Shown here one piece after another: positions 9,552-17,008 of a DNA stretch of 21,772 bases. The DNA is from Rhizobium leguminosarum. Its GTDB lineage: Bacteria; Pseudomonadota; Alphaproteobacteria; Rhizobiales; Rhizobiaceae. Below the pieces are notes generated by a model, which searched no databases, was not told the origin of the DNA, and saw only the letters and a list, made by a program, of their open reading frames with translations. Numbering within the stretch: position 1 is the first letter of the stretch; the number at the start of each line of letters is the position of its first letter. Position numbers and translations under genes: made by a program. The stretch is taken from positions 1 through 21,772 of the forward strand of contig NZ_LWBS01000453.1 of NCBI RefSeq assembly GCF_001652265.1, given 5' to 3'.

Positions 9552-9701
9552 CCCCTCCCCAACCCCTCCCCACAAGGGGGAGGGGCTGATCCGGAGCTGC
9601 CGTTCTGCTTCCCATTACCTCGGGGGAATACTGATTATCGTGGCGATGAGCGAGCCGCTTGGTTAAGCCTCTCCCCCTTGTGGGGAGGGGTTGGGGAGGG
9701 G
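9552..9701. repeat. Intergenic GC-rich inverted repeat element (MITE/REP-like)
   Basis: Two perfect 31-base inverted arms lie at 9552-9582 and 9671-9701, separated by 88 bases. Each arm reads cccctccccaacccc or its complement around a smaller internal hairpin (CTCCCC, loop CTTGT, GGGGAG). The element fills most of the urtD-urtE gap and would be transcribed with the operon. I recognise this ccctccccaaccc type as a dispersed repeat common in Rhizobiales. Neither arm is followed by a T-tract, so it is not a standard terminator. Confidence 0.88.
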
Positions 9702-9738
9702 CAACGCACCCACCAACATTCAATGAACCCATCATCCC

Positions 9739-10494
9739 TCACCGCCCCAAATAATTCTCGATAACCTTCGGATCCGAACTCACAAAGTCGATCGAGCCTT
9801 CCGCCAACACCGATCCTTCAGCAAGGCAGGTCACCTTGACGCCGAGGTCGCGGATGAAGCCCATGTCATGTTCAACGACGACGACCGACCGGGTTTTGGC
9901 GATATCCTTGAGCAGGATCGCAGTTTCCGCCGTCTCCGCATCGGTCATGCCGGCCACCGGCTCGTCGACGAGCAGGAGCTTCGGCTCCTGCGCCAGCAGC
10001 ATGCCGATCTCCAGCCATTGCTTCTGCCCATGCGAGAGATTGGCGGCGAATTCGTCGCGGCGATGCATCAGCCGCACGGTTTCGAGGATTTCCTCGATGC
10101 GCGCCTTGTCCTCGCCCGAAAGCCGGTAGAACAGCGTCGAGAACACGCCGCGACGGCGGTTCAGCGCCAGCTCCAGATTGTCCCAGACCGTATGGCTTTC
10201 GAAGACCGTCGGCTTCTGGAACTTGCGGCCGATGCCGAGCTGGGCGATATCGGCCTCGTCCTTCTTGGTGAGGTCAACCGTGCCGTTGAAGAAAACCTCA
10301 CCCTCGTCGGGCCTGGTCTTGCCGGTGATGATATCCATCATCGTCGTCTTGCCGGCGCCGTTCGGGCCGATGATGGCTCTGAGTTCACCGGGTTCGATGA
10401 CGATCGACAGCGAATTCAGTGCCTTGAAGCCATCGAAAGAAACCGAGACGCCGTTGAGATAAAGTACGCTGTTGGGTTTGACGTCGGGGACCAT
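9739..10494 (-). CDS. urtD: Urea ABC transporter ATP-binding protein UrtD
   Basis: UrtD is the second ATPase of the urea importer and is homologous to LivG. The 251-residue protein has Walker A GPNGAGKT (43-50), signature LSHGQ (153-157), Walker B LLLVDEP (173-179) followed by VAGMTDAET, and H-loop His209. I chose the ATG at 10494 because GGAG is 8 bases upstream. An in-frame GTG at 10503 overlaps the urtC stop as GTGA and would add MSA. Either way it is translationally coupled or nearly so to urtC. Confidence 0.97.
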   Translation of the reverse strand: MVPDVKPNSVLYLNGVSVSFDGFKALNSLSIVIEPGELRAIIGPNGAGKTTMMDIITGKTRPDEGEVFFNGTVDLTKKDEADIAQLGIGRKFQKPTVFESHTVWDNLELALNRRRGVFSTLFYRLSGEDKARIEEILETVRLMHRRDEFAANLSHGQKQWLEIGMLLAQEPKLLLVDEPVAGMTDAETAETAILLKDIAKTRSVVVVEHDMGFIRDLGVKVTCLAEGSVLAEGSIDFVSSDPKVIENYLGR

Positions 10495-10499
10495 GGCGC

Positions 10500-11663
10500 T
10501 CACTCCGCTGCCTGTATTTTCGGCTCGATGCCATCTTCCTGTGCCGCCGGCGGAGCAGAATTGGAGACCGTCTTCCGCTTTCCGAGATATTGGGCGATCG
10601 TGCCGACGACGCCCTTGGGTAGGAACAGCGTGACGGCAACGAAGAGGCCGCCGAGCGCAAACAGCCAGAACTCCGGGAAGAGGCCGGTGAAGATCGTCTT
10701 TCCGCCGTTGACGAGGATCGCGCCGATGATCGGGCCGATCAGCGTCGCCCGCCCGCCCACCGCGGTCCAGATGACGACTTCGATCGAATTGGCAGGCGCG
10801 AATTCGCCGGGATTGATAATGCCGACCTGCGGCACGTAGAGCGCACCGGCAATACCAGCCATCATCGCCGAGACGACGAAGGTGAAGAGCTTGAAGTGCT
10901 CGACGCGGTAACCGAGGAAGCGCGTACGGCTTTCGGCGTCGCGCACGCCGACCAGCACCTTGCCGAACTTCGAACGCACGATCGCCGAGGCGAGCAGCAG
11001 CGACAGGGCAAGGAAGATCGCAGTTGCCGCAAAGAGGACTGCACGCGTGCCGTCAGCCTGGACGTTGAAACCGATAATGTCCTTGAAATCGGTAAGGCCG
11101 TTATTGCCGCCGAAGCCCATGTCGTTGCGGAAGAAGGCCAGCAGCAACGCGTAGGTCATCGCCTGGGTGATGATCGAGAGATAGACGCCGTTGACGCGTG
11201 AGCGGAAGGCAAACCAGCCGAAGACAAAGGCGAGCAGGCCGGGCACGACGAGCACCATCAGCGCCGCAAACCAGAAATGGTTGAAGCCGTACCAGAACCA
11301 GGGCAGATCCTTCCAGTTCAGGAACACCATGAAGTCGGGTAGGATCGGATCTCCGTAGCTGCCGCGCGTGCCGATCTGGCGCATCAGATACATGCCCATC
11401 GCATAGCCGCCGAGCGCAAAGAAAGCACCGTGGCCGAGGGAGAGGATGCCGCAGAAGCCCCAGACGAGATCAAGCGCCAGCGCCAGCAGCGCATAGGTCA
11501 GATACTTGCCGAACAACGACATGATATAAGTCGGCACATGCAGCGGATTGGTCGGCCCCGTCATCAGGTTCAGGACAGGCACAAGGACGGCGACCAGAAG
11601 CAGGAGGGCGATGGCAATGACGATCTTGCGATCGAGTGATCGGAGAAGGAAGGCCGTAATCAT
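10500..11663 (-). CDS. urtC: Urea ABC transporter permease UrtC
   Basis: UrtC is an inner-membrane permease of the urea importer and is homologous to LivM. The 387-residue protein begins MITAFLLRSLDRK, with about ten hydrophobic helices. The LivM-type signature GFCGILSLGHGAFFALGGYA lies in the first third, and SRTRFLGYRVEHFKLFTFVV is the conserved cytoplasmic loop. The C-terminal tail (KRKTVSNSAPPAAQEDGIEP) is hydrophilic. The ATG at 11663 overlaps the urtB stop as ATGA, which fixes the start. The reading frame stays open further upstream inside urtB, but that part is not protein-like. Confidence 0.97.
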   Translation of the reverse strand: MITAFLLRSLDRKIVIAIALLLLVAVLVPVLNLMTGPTNPLHVPTYIMSLFGKYLTYALLALALDLVWGFCGILSLGHGAFFALGGYAMGMYLMRQIGTRGSYGDPILPDFMVFLNWKDLPWFWYGFNHFWFAALMVLVVPGLLAFVFGWFAFRSRVNGVYLSIITQAMTYALLLAFFRNDMGFGGNNGLTDFKDIIGFNVQADGTRAVLFAATAIFLALSLLLASAIVRSKFGKVLVGVRDAESRTRFLGYRVEHFKLFTFVVSAMMAGIAGALYVPQVGIINPGEFAPANSIEVVIWTAVGGRATLIGPIIGAILVNGGKTIFTGLFPEFWLFALGGLFVAVTLFLPKGVVGTIAQYLGKRKTVSNSAPPAAQEDGIEPKIQAAE

Positions 11664-13297
11664 GCTTCCACCGCCCTTCCTTTGAGTGCGAAGAGCCCGC
11701 GGGGACGCTTCTGGATGAAGAGAATGATGATGACGAGCACCAGGATCTTGCCGAGCACGGCGCCAGCGAAGGGCTCGAGGAACTTGTTGACGACGCCGAG
11801 CGAGAGTGCACCGACGAGTGTACCCCAGAGATTGCCGACACCGCCGAAGACGACGACCATGAAGCTGTCGATGATGTAGGATTGACCGAGGTTCGGCGAG
11901 ACATTGTCGATCTGGCTGAGCGCCACGCCGGCGATGCCGGCAATGCCCGAGCCGAGCGCGAAGGTGAAGGCATCGACCCAGCCGGTGCGGATGCCCATCG
12001 ACGACGCCATGCGCCTGTTCTGCGTAACGGCACGCATCTGCAGGCCGAAGGCGGACCGCTTGAGCAGCAGGAGCAGCGCCACAAAGACCACCATCGAAAA
12101 GACGATGATCCACAGTCGGTTCCAGGTGATGGAGAGCCCGCCGAGATCGAAGACGCCGGACATCCAGGTCGGATTGCGGACCTCGCGGTTGGTCGGGCCG
12201 AAGATGCTGCGCACCGCCTGCTGCAGGATGAGTGACACGCCCCAGGTGGCGAGCAGCGTTTCGAGCGGCCGGCCGTAGAGGTAGCGGATGACGGCCCGCT
12301 CGATCACCAGACCGACGAAGCCCGTAAAGACGAAGGCCGCAGGCACGGCAAAGGCCAGCGAATAATCGGCAAGTTCAGGAAAGGCGGAGGTAATGTATTC
12401 CTGCACGACATAGGTCGTATAGGCGCCGATCATCACCATCTCGCCGTGCGCCATGTTGATGACGCCCATGACGCCGAAGGTGATTGCAAGGCCGATCGCG
12501 GCAAGCAGCAGTACCGAGCCGAGAGACAATCCGTACCAGACGTTCTGGACGATATCCCACAGCGCCAGGCTGCGATTGATGGCGCTGATATCCGCCTGGA
12601 TCGCCGGCTTCAGGTCGTCAGGCGCGGTTTCGAGTGTGGTCGTGAGGATGGTCAGCGCATCGCGATTGCCGCGCGCCGCGATCGTATCGATCGCAGCCTT
12701 CTTGTCTTCGACGCTCGCATCCGTCTTGAGCAGCAGCACTGCGCGCGCCGCTTCCATCGTATTCTTGATCTCAGCGTCCTTTTCGGCCACAAGCGCCGAG
12801 TTCAGCAGGTCGAGATTGGCGGGATCGGCATCTTTCAGAAGGCCCTGCGCCGCGGCAAGCCGGGCGGAACGGTCCGGGCTCATCAGCGTCAACTGGCTGG
12901 TGGCGGCGCCGATGACGCCGCGAAGCGCGTTGTTGATCTTGACCTTCGTCATCAGATCCGGATCGACATCGGCAGCGGCTTCGCCGGTGATCGGATCGGA
13001 ATAGGTCGGTTCGTCATCGGTACCGCCCTGGAGGAGAACCGGGCCGCCATCGGAATTGACGTAGAGAAGGCCGTCGCTCAACTGCTGCAGGATCTGGCTG
13101 ACATGCTGGTCCTTGGAAGCGACCAGCGCTTTGATGGCCGCTTCTCGTTCCGGGAAGTCGCCGACGCCGAGCGCGTCGATAAGCACGTGGATATCGTCCT
13201 GGGCCTGGACTTCGCTCGAGATTATCACGCCCGAAAGTGTCAGACCCGAAAATGTCAGGCAAGCCGTGATGAGGAAAATCTTTATGGCGCGATACAT
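11660..13297 (-). CDS. urtB: Urea ABC transporter permease UrtB
   Basis: UrtB is the LivH-like permease partner of UrtC. The 545-residue protein is longer than a plain LivH because, as is usual for UrtB, it has a large extra N-terminal region. It starts with a signal peptide (to about residue 32, EVQA) and a helical, presumably periplasmic domain (about 33-245) rich in alanine and aspartate. The permease domain follows from about residue 250, with GLAITFGVMGVINMAHGEMV (269-288), a typical LivH signature. The start at 13297 has AAGGGCGAG upstream. It is 115 bases downstream of urtA, with a strong hairpin in the gap. Confidence 0.97.
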   Translation of the reverse strand: MYRAIKIFLITACLTFSGLTLSGVIISSEVQAQDDIHVLIDALGVGDFPEREAAIKALVASKDQHVSQILQQLSDGLLYVNSDGGPVLLQGGTDDEPTYSDPITGEAAADVDPDLMTKVKINNALRGVIGAATSQLTLMSPDRSARLAAAQGLLKDADPANLDLLNSALVAEKDAEIKNTMEAARAVLLLKTDASVEDKKAAIDTIAARGNRDALTILTTTLETAPDDLKPAIQADISAINRSLALWDIVQNVWYGLSLGSVLLLAAIGLAITFGVMGVINMAHGEMVMIGAYTTYVVQEYITSAFPELADYSLAFAVPAAFVFTGFVGLVIERAVIRYLYGRPLETLLATWGVSLILQQAVRSIFGPTNREVRNPTWMSGVFDLGGLSITWNRLWIIVFSMVVFVALLLLLKRSAFGLQMRAVTQNRRMASSMGIRTGWVDAFTFALGSGIAGIAGVALSQIDNVSPNLGQSYIIDSFMVVVFGGVGNLWGTLVGALSLGVVNKFLEPFAGAVLGKILVLVIIILFIQKRPRGLFALKGRAVEA

Positions 13298-13350
13298 CGG
13301 CTTTCTCGCCCTTGATAGTGTTGGCCTCGCGGCGCAATCGCTGGGACGGA

Positions 13351-13382
13351 GCTTCCGCCCGGGGTCAAACCCGGACGGAAGC
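13351..13382 (-). promoter_or_regulatory. Stem-loop in the urtA-urtB gap (mRNA stabiliser or attenuator)
   Basis: A 13-position stem with one mismatch (gcttccg-c-ccggg against cccgg-a-cggaagc) closes a 6-base loop. It lies 30 bases after the urtA stop and 53 bases before the urtB start. There is no T-tract after it on the transcribed strand, so partial termination or 3'-end protection of urtA mRNA is more likely than a full intrinsic terminator. Such hairpins often let a binding protein be made in excess of its permeases. Confidence 0.7.
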
Positions 13383-13412
13383 CTTCATGCAGTCATCGGA
13401 TCGAGGTCGTAC

Positions 13413-14705
13413 TCAGGAGCCCTTGCCACCGCACTTGCCGGTAGCAACGTTGAAGTTGCCGCAGGACATCGGCTTGCGCCAATCGGAGATCAGGTCCTTG
13501 GAATCAGGCAGGTAATCTGACCATTCGTCGCCGACGACGGCAGGTGTCTGCTGGACGATTTCGAACTGGCCGTCGGCCTGGATTTCACCGATCAGCACCG
13601 GCTTGGTGATGTGGTGGTTCGGCATGACGGTCGCATAACCGCCGGAGAGGTTCGGAACGCTGACGCCGATGATGGTGTCGAGAACCTTGTCGGTATCGGT
13701 GGTGCCGGCAGCCTGGACGGCCTTAACCCATGCGTTGAAGCCGATATACGCAGCTTCCATCGGGTCGTTCGTCACGCGCTTGTCGTTCTTGGTGAAAGCG
13801 TGCCATTCCTTGATGAACTTCTTGTTGGCAGGGCTTTCGACCGATTCGAAGTAGTTCCAGGCAGCGAGATGGCCGACGAGCGGCTTGGTATCGAGGCCGG
13901 CAAGCTCTTCTTCGCCGACTGAGAAGGCGACGACCGGGATGTCGGTTGCCTTGATGCCCTTGTTGCCGAGTTCCTTGTAGAACGGAACGTTGGCATCGCC
14001 GTTGATCGTAGAGACGACGGCGGTCTTCTTGCCGGCCGAACCGAATTCCTTGATCTTGGAAACTTCGGTCTGCCAGTCGGAGAAGCCGAACGGCGTGTAA
14101 TTGGTCATGATGTCTTCTTTCGGAATACCCTTCGAAATCAGGTATGCCTCGAGAATCTTGTTGGTCGTGCGCGGATAGACGTAGTCCGTACCTTCGAGAA
14201 CGAAGCGCTTGACGCCTTCTTTTTCCATCAGGTAGTCGACGGCAGGAATGGCCTGCTGGTTCGGAGCAGCACCGGTGTAGAAGATGTTGCGCGAGGACTC
14301 TTCGCCTTCATACTGGACCGGGTAGAAGAGGATCGAGTTGGTCTCTTCGAAAACCGGCAGAACGGACTTGCGCGACGAGGACGTCCAGCAACCGAAGACG
14401 GCGGCAACCTTGTCCTTCTGGATCAGCTCACGTGCCTTTTCGGCAAACAGCGGCCAGTCGGAAGCCGGGTCGACGACGACGGCCTCGAGCTTCTTGCCGA
14501 GAAGGCCGCCCTTCTTGTTCTGCTCGTCGATGAGCATCAGCATGGCGTCCTTGAGCGTGGTCTCGGAGATGGCCATGGTGCCGGAGAGCGAGTGTAGAAT
14601 GCCGACCTTGATCGTGTCGTCGGCGGCAACTGCACTGCCGAAGGCAGCCGACGCCGCCATGATGGCGCCGAGCGCTGCGCCCGTAATAGTGGATTTGAGA
14701 TTCAT
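13413..14705 (-). CDS. urtA: Urea ABC transporter substrate-binding protein UrtA
   Basis: UrtA is the periplasmic binding protein that captures urea or short amides and presents them to UrtBC. The 430-residue protein has a signal peptide (MNLKSTITGAALGAIMAASA and on, cleavage near residue 27, AVA|ADD) and a type-I periplasmic binding fold close to amide-binding proteins such as AmiC. Typical segments are IKVGILHSLSGTMAISE (32-48), FGCWTSSSRKSVLPVFE, LFYPVQYEGEESSRNIFYTG and WNYFESVESPANKKF. The ATG at 14705 has AGGGGAG 9 bases upstream. It is the first gene of the long minus-strand block, so the main promoter should lie between it and 14928. Confidence 0.98.
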   Translation of the reverse strand: MNLKSTITGAALGAIMAASAAFGSAVAADDTIKVGILHSLSGTMAISETTLKDAMLMLIDEQNKKGGLLGKKLEAVVVDPASDWPLFAEKARELIQKDKVAAVFGCWTSSSRKSVLPVFEETNSILFYPVQYEGEESSRNIFYTGAAPNQQAIPAVDYLMEKEGVKRFVLEGTDYVYPRTTNKILEAYLISKGIPKEDIMTNYTPFGFSDWQTEVSKIKEFGSAGKKTAVVSTINGDANVPFYKELGNKGIKATDIPVVAFSVGEEELAGLDTKPLVGHLAAWNYFESVESPANKKFIKEWHAFTKNDKRVTNDPMEAAYIGFNAWVKAVQAAGTTDTDKVLDTIIGVSVPNLSGGYATVMPNHHITKPVLIGEIQADGQFEIVQQTPAVVGDEWSDYLPDSKDLISDWRKPMSCGNFNVATGKCGGKGS

Positions 14706-14800
14706 CTGGTTGAACTCCCCTCTTCTTGTTCCGCAACAGACCGGAAACGGAGATTAACTGTTGCTTAAAGAACTATCGGGTGCTGCAGCGCGAAAACACA

Positions 14801-14816
14801 TACGTCGATTGACGTA
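14801..14816. promoter_or_regulatory. Perfect 6-4-6 palindrome upstream of urtA, candidate operator
   Basis: TACGTC and GACGTA flank a 4-base spacer, 95 bases before the urtA start codon. The dyad and size fit a dimeric helix-turn-helix regulator such as a LuxR-type response regulator. I see no matching sequence elsewhere in the window, and no clear -35/-10 or sigma-54 site beside it. The regulator is unknown. Confidence 0.5.
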
Positions 14817-14855
14817 GGCGCGGGGGGCAAACAGGCAGCGGGCCGGGAGAGAGGT

Positions 14856-14884
14856 GGCATCCCCCACCGCCCGCGGGAGATGCC
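14856..14884 (-). terminator. GC-rich hairpin downstream of the PAP2 gene, possible terminator
   Basis: On the minus strand GGCATC-TCCC pairs with GGGG-GATGCC through one G-U wobble, giving a 10-bp stem with a 9-base loop, about 45 bases after the PAP2 stop codon. It is followed by a pyrimidine-rich stretch but no T-tract, so intrinsic termination is uncertain. It could insulate urtA from the PAP2 transcript. Confidence 0.4.
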
Positions 14885-14909
14885 CGGCCCCACCGCGGGA
14901 GATGCCCGG
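14871..14909. repeat. Direct repeat, two 17-base copies
   Basis: ccgcgggagatgcccgg occurs at 14871-14887 and again at 14893-14909, a 22-base period. It lies between the PAP2 gene end and the urtA upstream region and overlaps the hairpin there. Confidence 0.85.
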
Positions 14910-14927
14910 TCGATCCTCTCGGAGCAA

Positions 14928-16829
14928 TTATCCGTCGATCGTCAAGACGATGGCCTTCGGACCGTAAGAGAGGCTCGCCCTATGGCCCGCGACGGTCAGC
15001 TTTTCGAAGGCGCCGGTCACGACGCTCGCCTTCAGGATCTCGATCTTCGTTCCGGGCGTCGGGACAAACCCGTCGGCAAGCGTCACATCGAGTTCGCCGG
15101 CCAGCACCGCCTTGCCATGGACGATCAGCGCCCCCTCGCCGTTCGCGCCGAGCCTCTGCTTCAACACGGCCGTGGTAAGCTGCTGATAGTCGCCGCCGAC
15201 GGTCACGGGCTTGTCCGCCGCCAGAACGAGCGAACCGCGGTCAACCGTCAGGTCGCCGGGACCGAAGGCCGAGGGCGACAGAGCCACCAGCGCCCCCTCT
15301 TCCAGCACGGTGCCGCCGGCATAGCTGTTGGCGCCCGACAGCCCGAGGATGCCTTCGCCGCGCTTCACCAGCCTGCCCTTGCCGGTGATGTCGTTCCGCC
15401 AGGTATCGATCGCATTGAAACCGCCCTTTGCCGCGTCCATCGTCACGGTCACGTCCTGTTCGAACGCGCCGTAGCCATCGGCGGCGGCAAACAGGTCGAG
15501 GCGGCCGTAGCCTTCCGCGTCGTCGAGCAGCGGATAGCCGGAAGCGATCTCCGTCGTCTTCAGCACGGCGCGGCGCTGCTCGCCGCCCAGATAGGGCAGA
15601 CGCGTTTCGAGAAGCTCTTCGGCGCCCTGCGGTACGCGCGCCGGCTGATCGGTCGCATGGATCGTCGGCATGCCGTAGCTCAAGCGCTGCAGCACGTAGG
15701 CGCGATTGGCGTCATGATCGACGAAACGATCTGTAGCCAGCGGTGCCGCATGGGCAGCGACTTCGAGCGCGCCCGCATCCGCAACACCTGATTTGGCGAT
15801 AAGCCATGACTGCGCTTGGCTGTAAGCGTCGTTCTTCAGCGCGGCATTATCGGCCTTATTCAGATTGTAGACGACCGTCGCCGTGCCGAGCATGCGGCCA
15901 GCCATTACGTCGAGAGGAGAATGCATGCCGGCGAGGATGCGGTCTTCGCCCAGTTCGCTAGCGCGCGTGATCATTTCCTGAAAGCGCTGCGGGACGAGAT
16001 AGGCCATGACCAGCGCATCCCGCTAGGCTTCCGCCGTATGCCCGCTCGGGAAACCGCCGTCCTCGGCCGGCTTGCCGCTCTTGGCGGGCTCCAGCGTCGG
16101 GACGACCGACACGTCCTGGCTCCAGCGGTAGGGACGGCCATATTTGAAATAGCGCTTGGCCGGCTCCGTCGAGCCGTCACCGCTGGCGGCGTTGATGAAG
16201 TCGATTGCAAGTCCCATGTCGGGGTTGGCATCGGTCTTGTTTTCCGCGTCCGGCTTGCTGCCGGCGCCGCGATTGTTGCCCTTGTCGTCGTATTTGACCG
16301 TCGTCGCATCGGCCGCCACCTCGGTGATCGTGGTGGTCTGCTTCGAGCCGGCCTTCCAGGCCTCCGTCAGCGGACCGAGGCCATCGACGATGCTGGCATT
16401 CTTCCCGCGCCGATCATCGAGATAGGCGGCCACCGCCTGATCGGCCGTCCGCGCCCGCGTCGCTTTGACGACATAGGCGATGTTGGCGTCATGGACGGCC
16501 TCGTTGACGATATGGCCGTCGGTCTTGCTGGACGGAATGCCGTCCCAATCCGTCTTGGCGACGGCCGGGCAATTATCCTTGGCCGGCGCTTCGACACCCG
16601 CATCGACGAAAGGCGTGCGCGGGGTCCAGATTTCGAGGAAGCCGGAGAGAAGATGAACGGCGGCATTGGTGTCCACCGTCGAGAAGCAGGCGTCACCGCG
16701 TTTGTTGGTGTTTCCGGCCTCCGCATAAGGCACTTTCGCCGCCGTGGACTGCTCGGCGCTGGCAAGCGATGGCACGATGGAAAGAAGGCAGACGGCGGTG
16801 CTCACGCGGCAAAGGCTTAAAACAGACAT
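14928..16829 (-). pseudogene. PAP2-type acid phosphatase with autotransporter repeat, split by an amber codon
   Basis: Read through, this would be a 633-residue exported phosphatase. It starts at 16829 with a signal peptide (to about residue 25, ASA). Then come the PAP2 motifs: K225-x6-R232-P (KRYFKYGRP), PSGH (261-264) and R297-x5-H303 (DRILAGMHS). The C-terminal part carries one autotransporter-type beta repeat (LSGANSYAGGTVLEEGALVA) but no barrel. A TAG at 16023-16025 (codon 269) cuts the frame just after GHTAEA. The same frame continues with RDALVMAYLVPQRF, so only one codon is wrong; homologues probably have Tyr (TAT or TAC) there. The truncated product of 268 residues lacks the third catalytic motif, and the downstream part (from the ATG at 16007) lacks a signal peptide. 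True nonsense mutation, sequencing error and readthrough are all possible. The ribosome-binding site is weak. It is divergent from the kinase gene. Confidence 0.85.
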
Positions 16830-17008
16830 GGTGATACCCGAAATGGTTGAACGAACGCCGGGAGAGTTAGAGCTCTTATGTGACAGATCAATTGCAAAAA
16901 TATTGCCATTCTGTGAACCAGTCGGTGCCCGCCTCTTGCCTTTCCAAACCATCCCGCCAAAACTGCCGGAGAGACGATGGGCCCAACCGGAATGCCGGAA
17001 AGGAAGAC
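16830..17008. promoter_or_regulatory. Divergent promoter region between PAP2 gene and kinase gene
   Basis: The 179 bases between the two divergent starts must serve both genes. The kinase ribosome-binding site (AGGAAG) ends a few bases before its ATG. An AT-rich stretch around 16880-16912 includes a TGTGA sequence loosely like half of a CRP-type site. I cannot place a core promoter with confidence. Confidence 0.4.

Noticed and set aside
11664..12113. 150-codon upstream extension of urtC
   Set aside because: It lies within urtB in another frame and is not protein-like. The ATG at 11663 overlapping the urtB stop gives the normal UrtC start.
12446..13315. Plus-strand open frame of 289 codons
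   Set aside because: It is antisense to the urtB N-terminal region, with Asp/Arg-rich composition typical of a shadow frame.
14706..14927. Sigma-54 (NtrC-type) promoter for urtA
   Set aside because: I looked for the -24/-12 pattern expected of a nitrogen-regulated operon and found no convincing GG-N10-GC match with its flanking bases.
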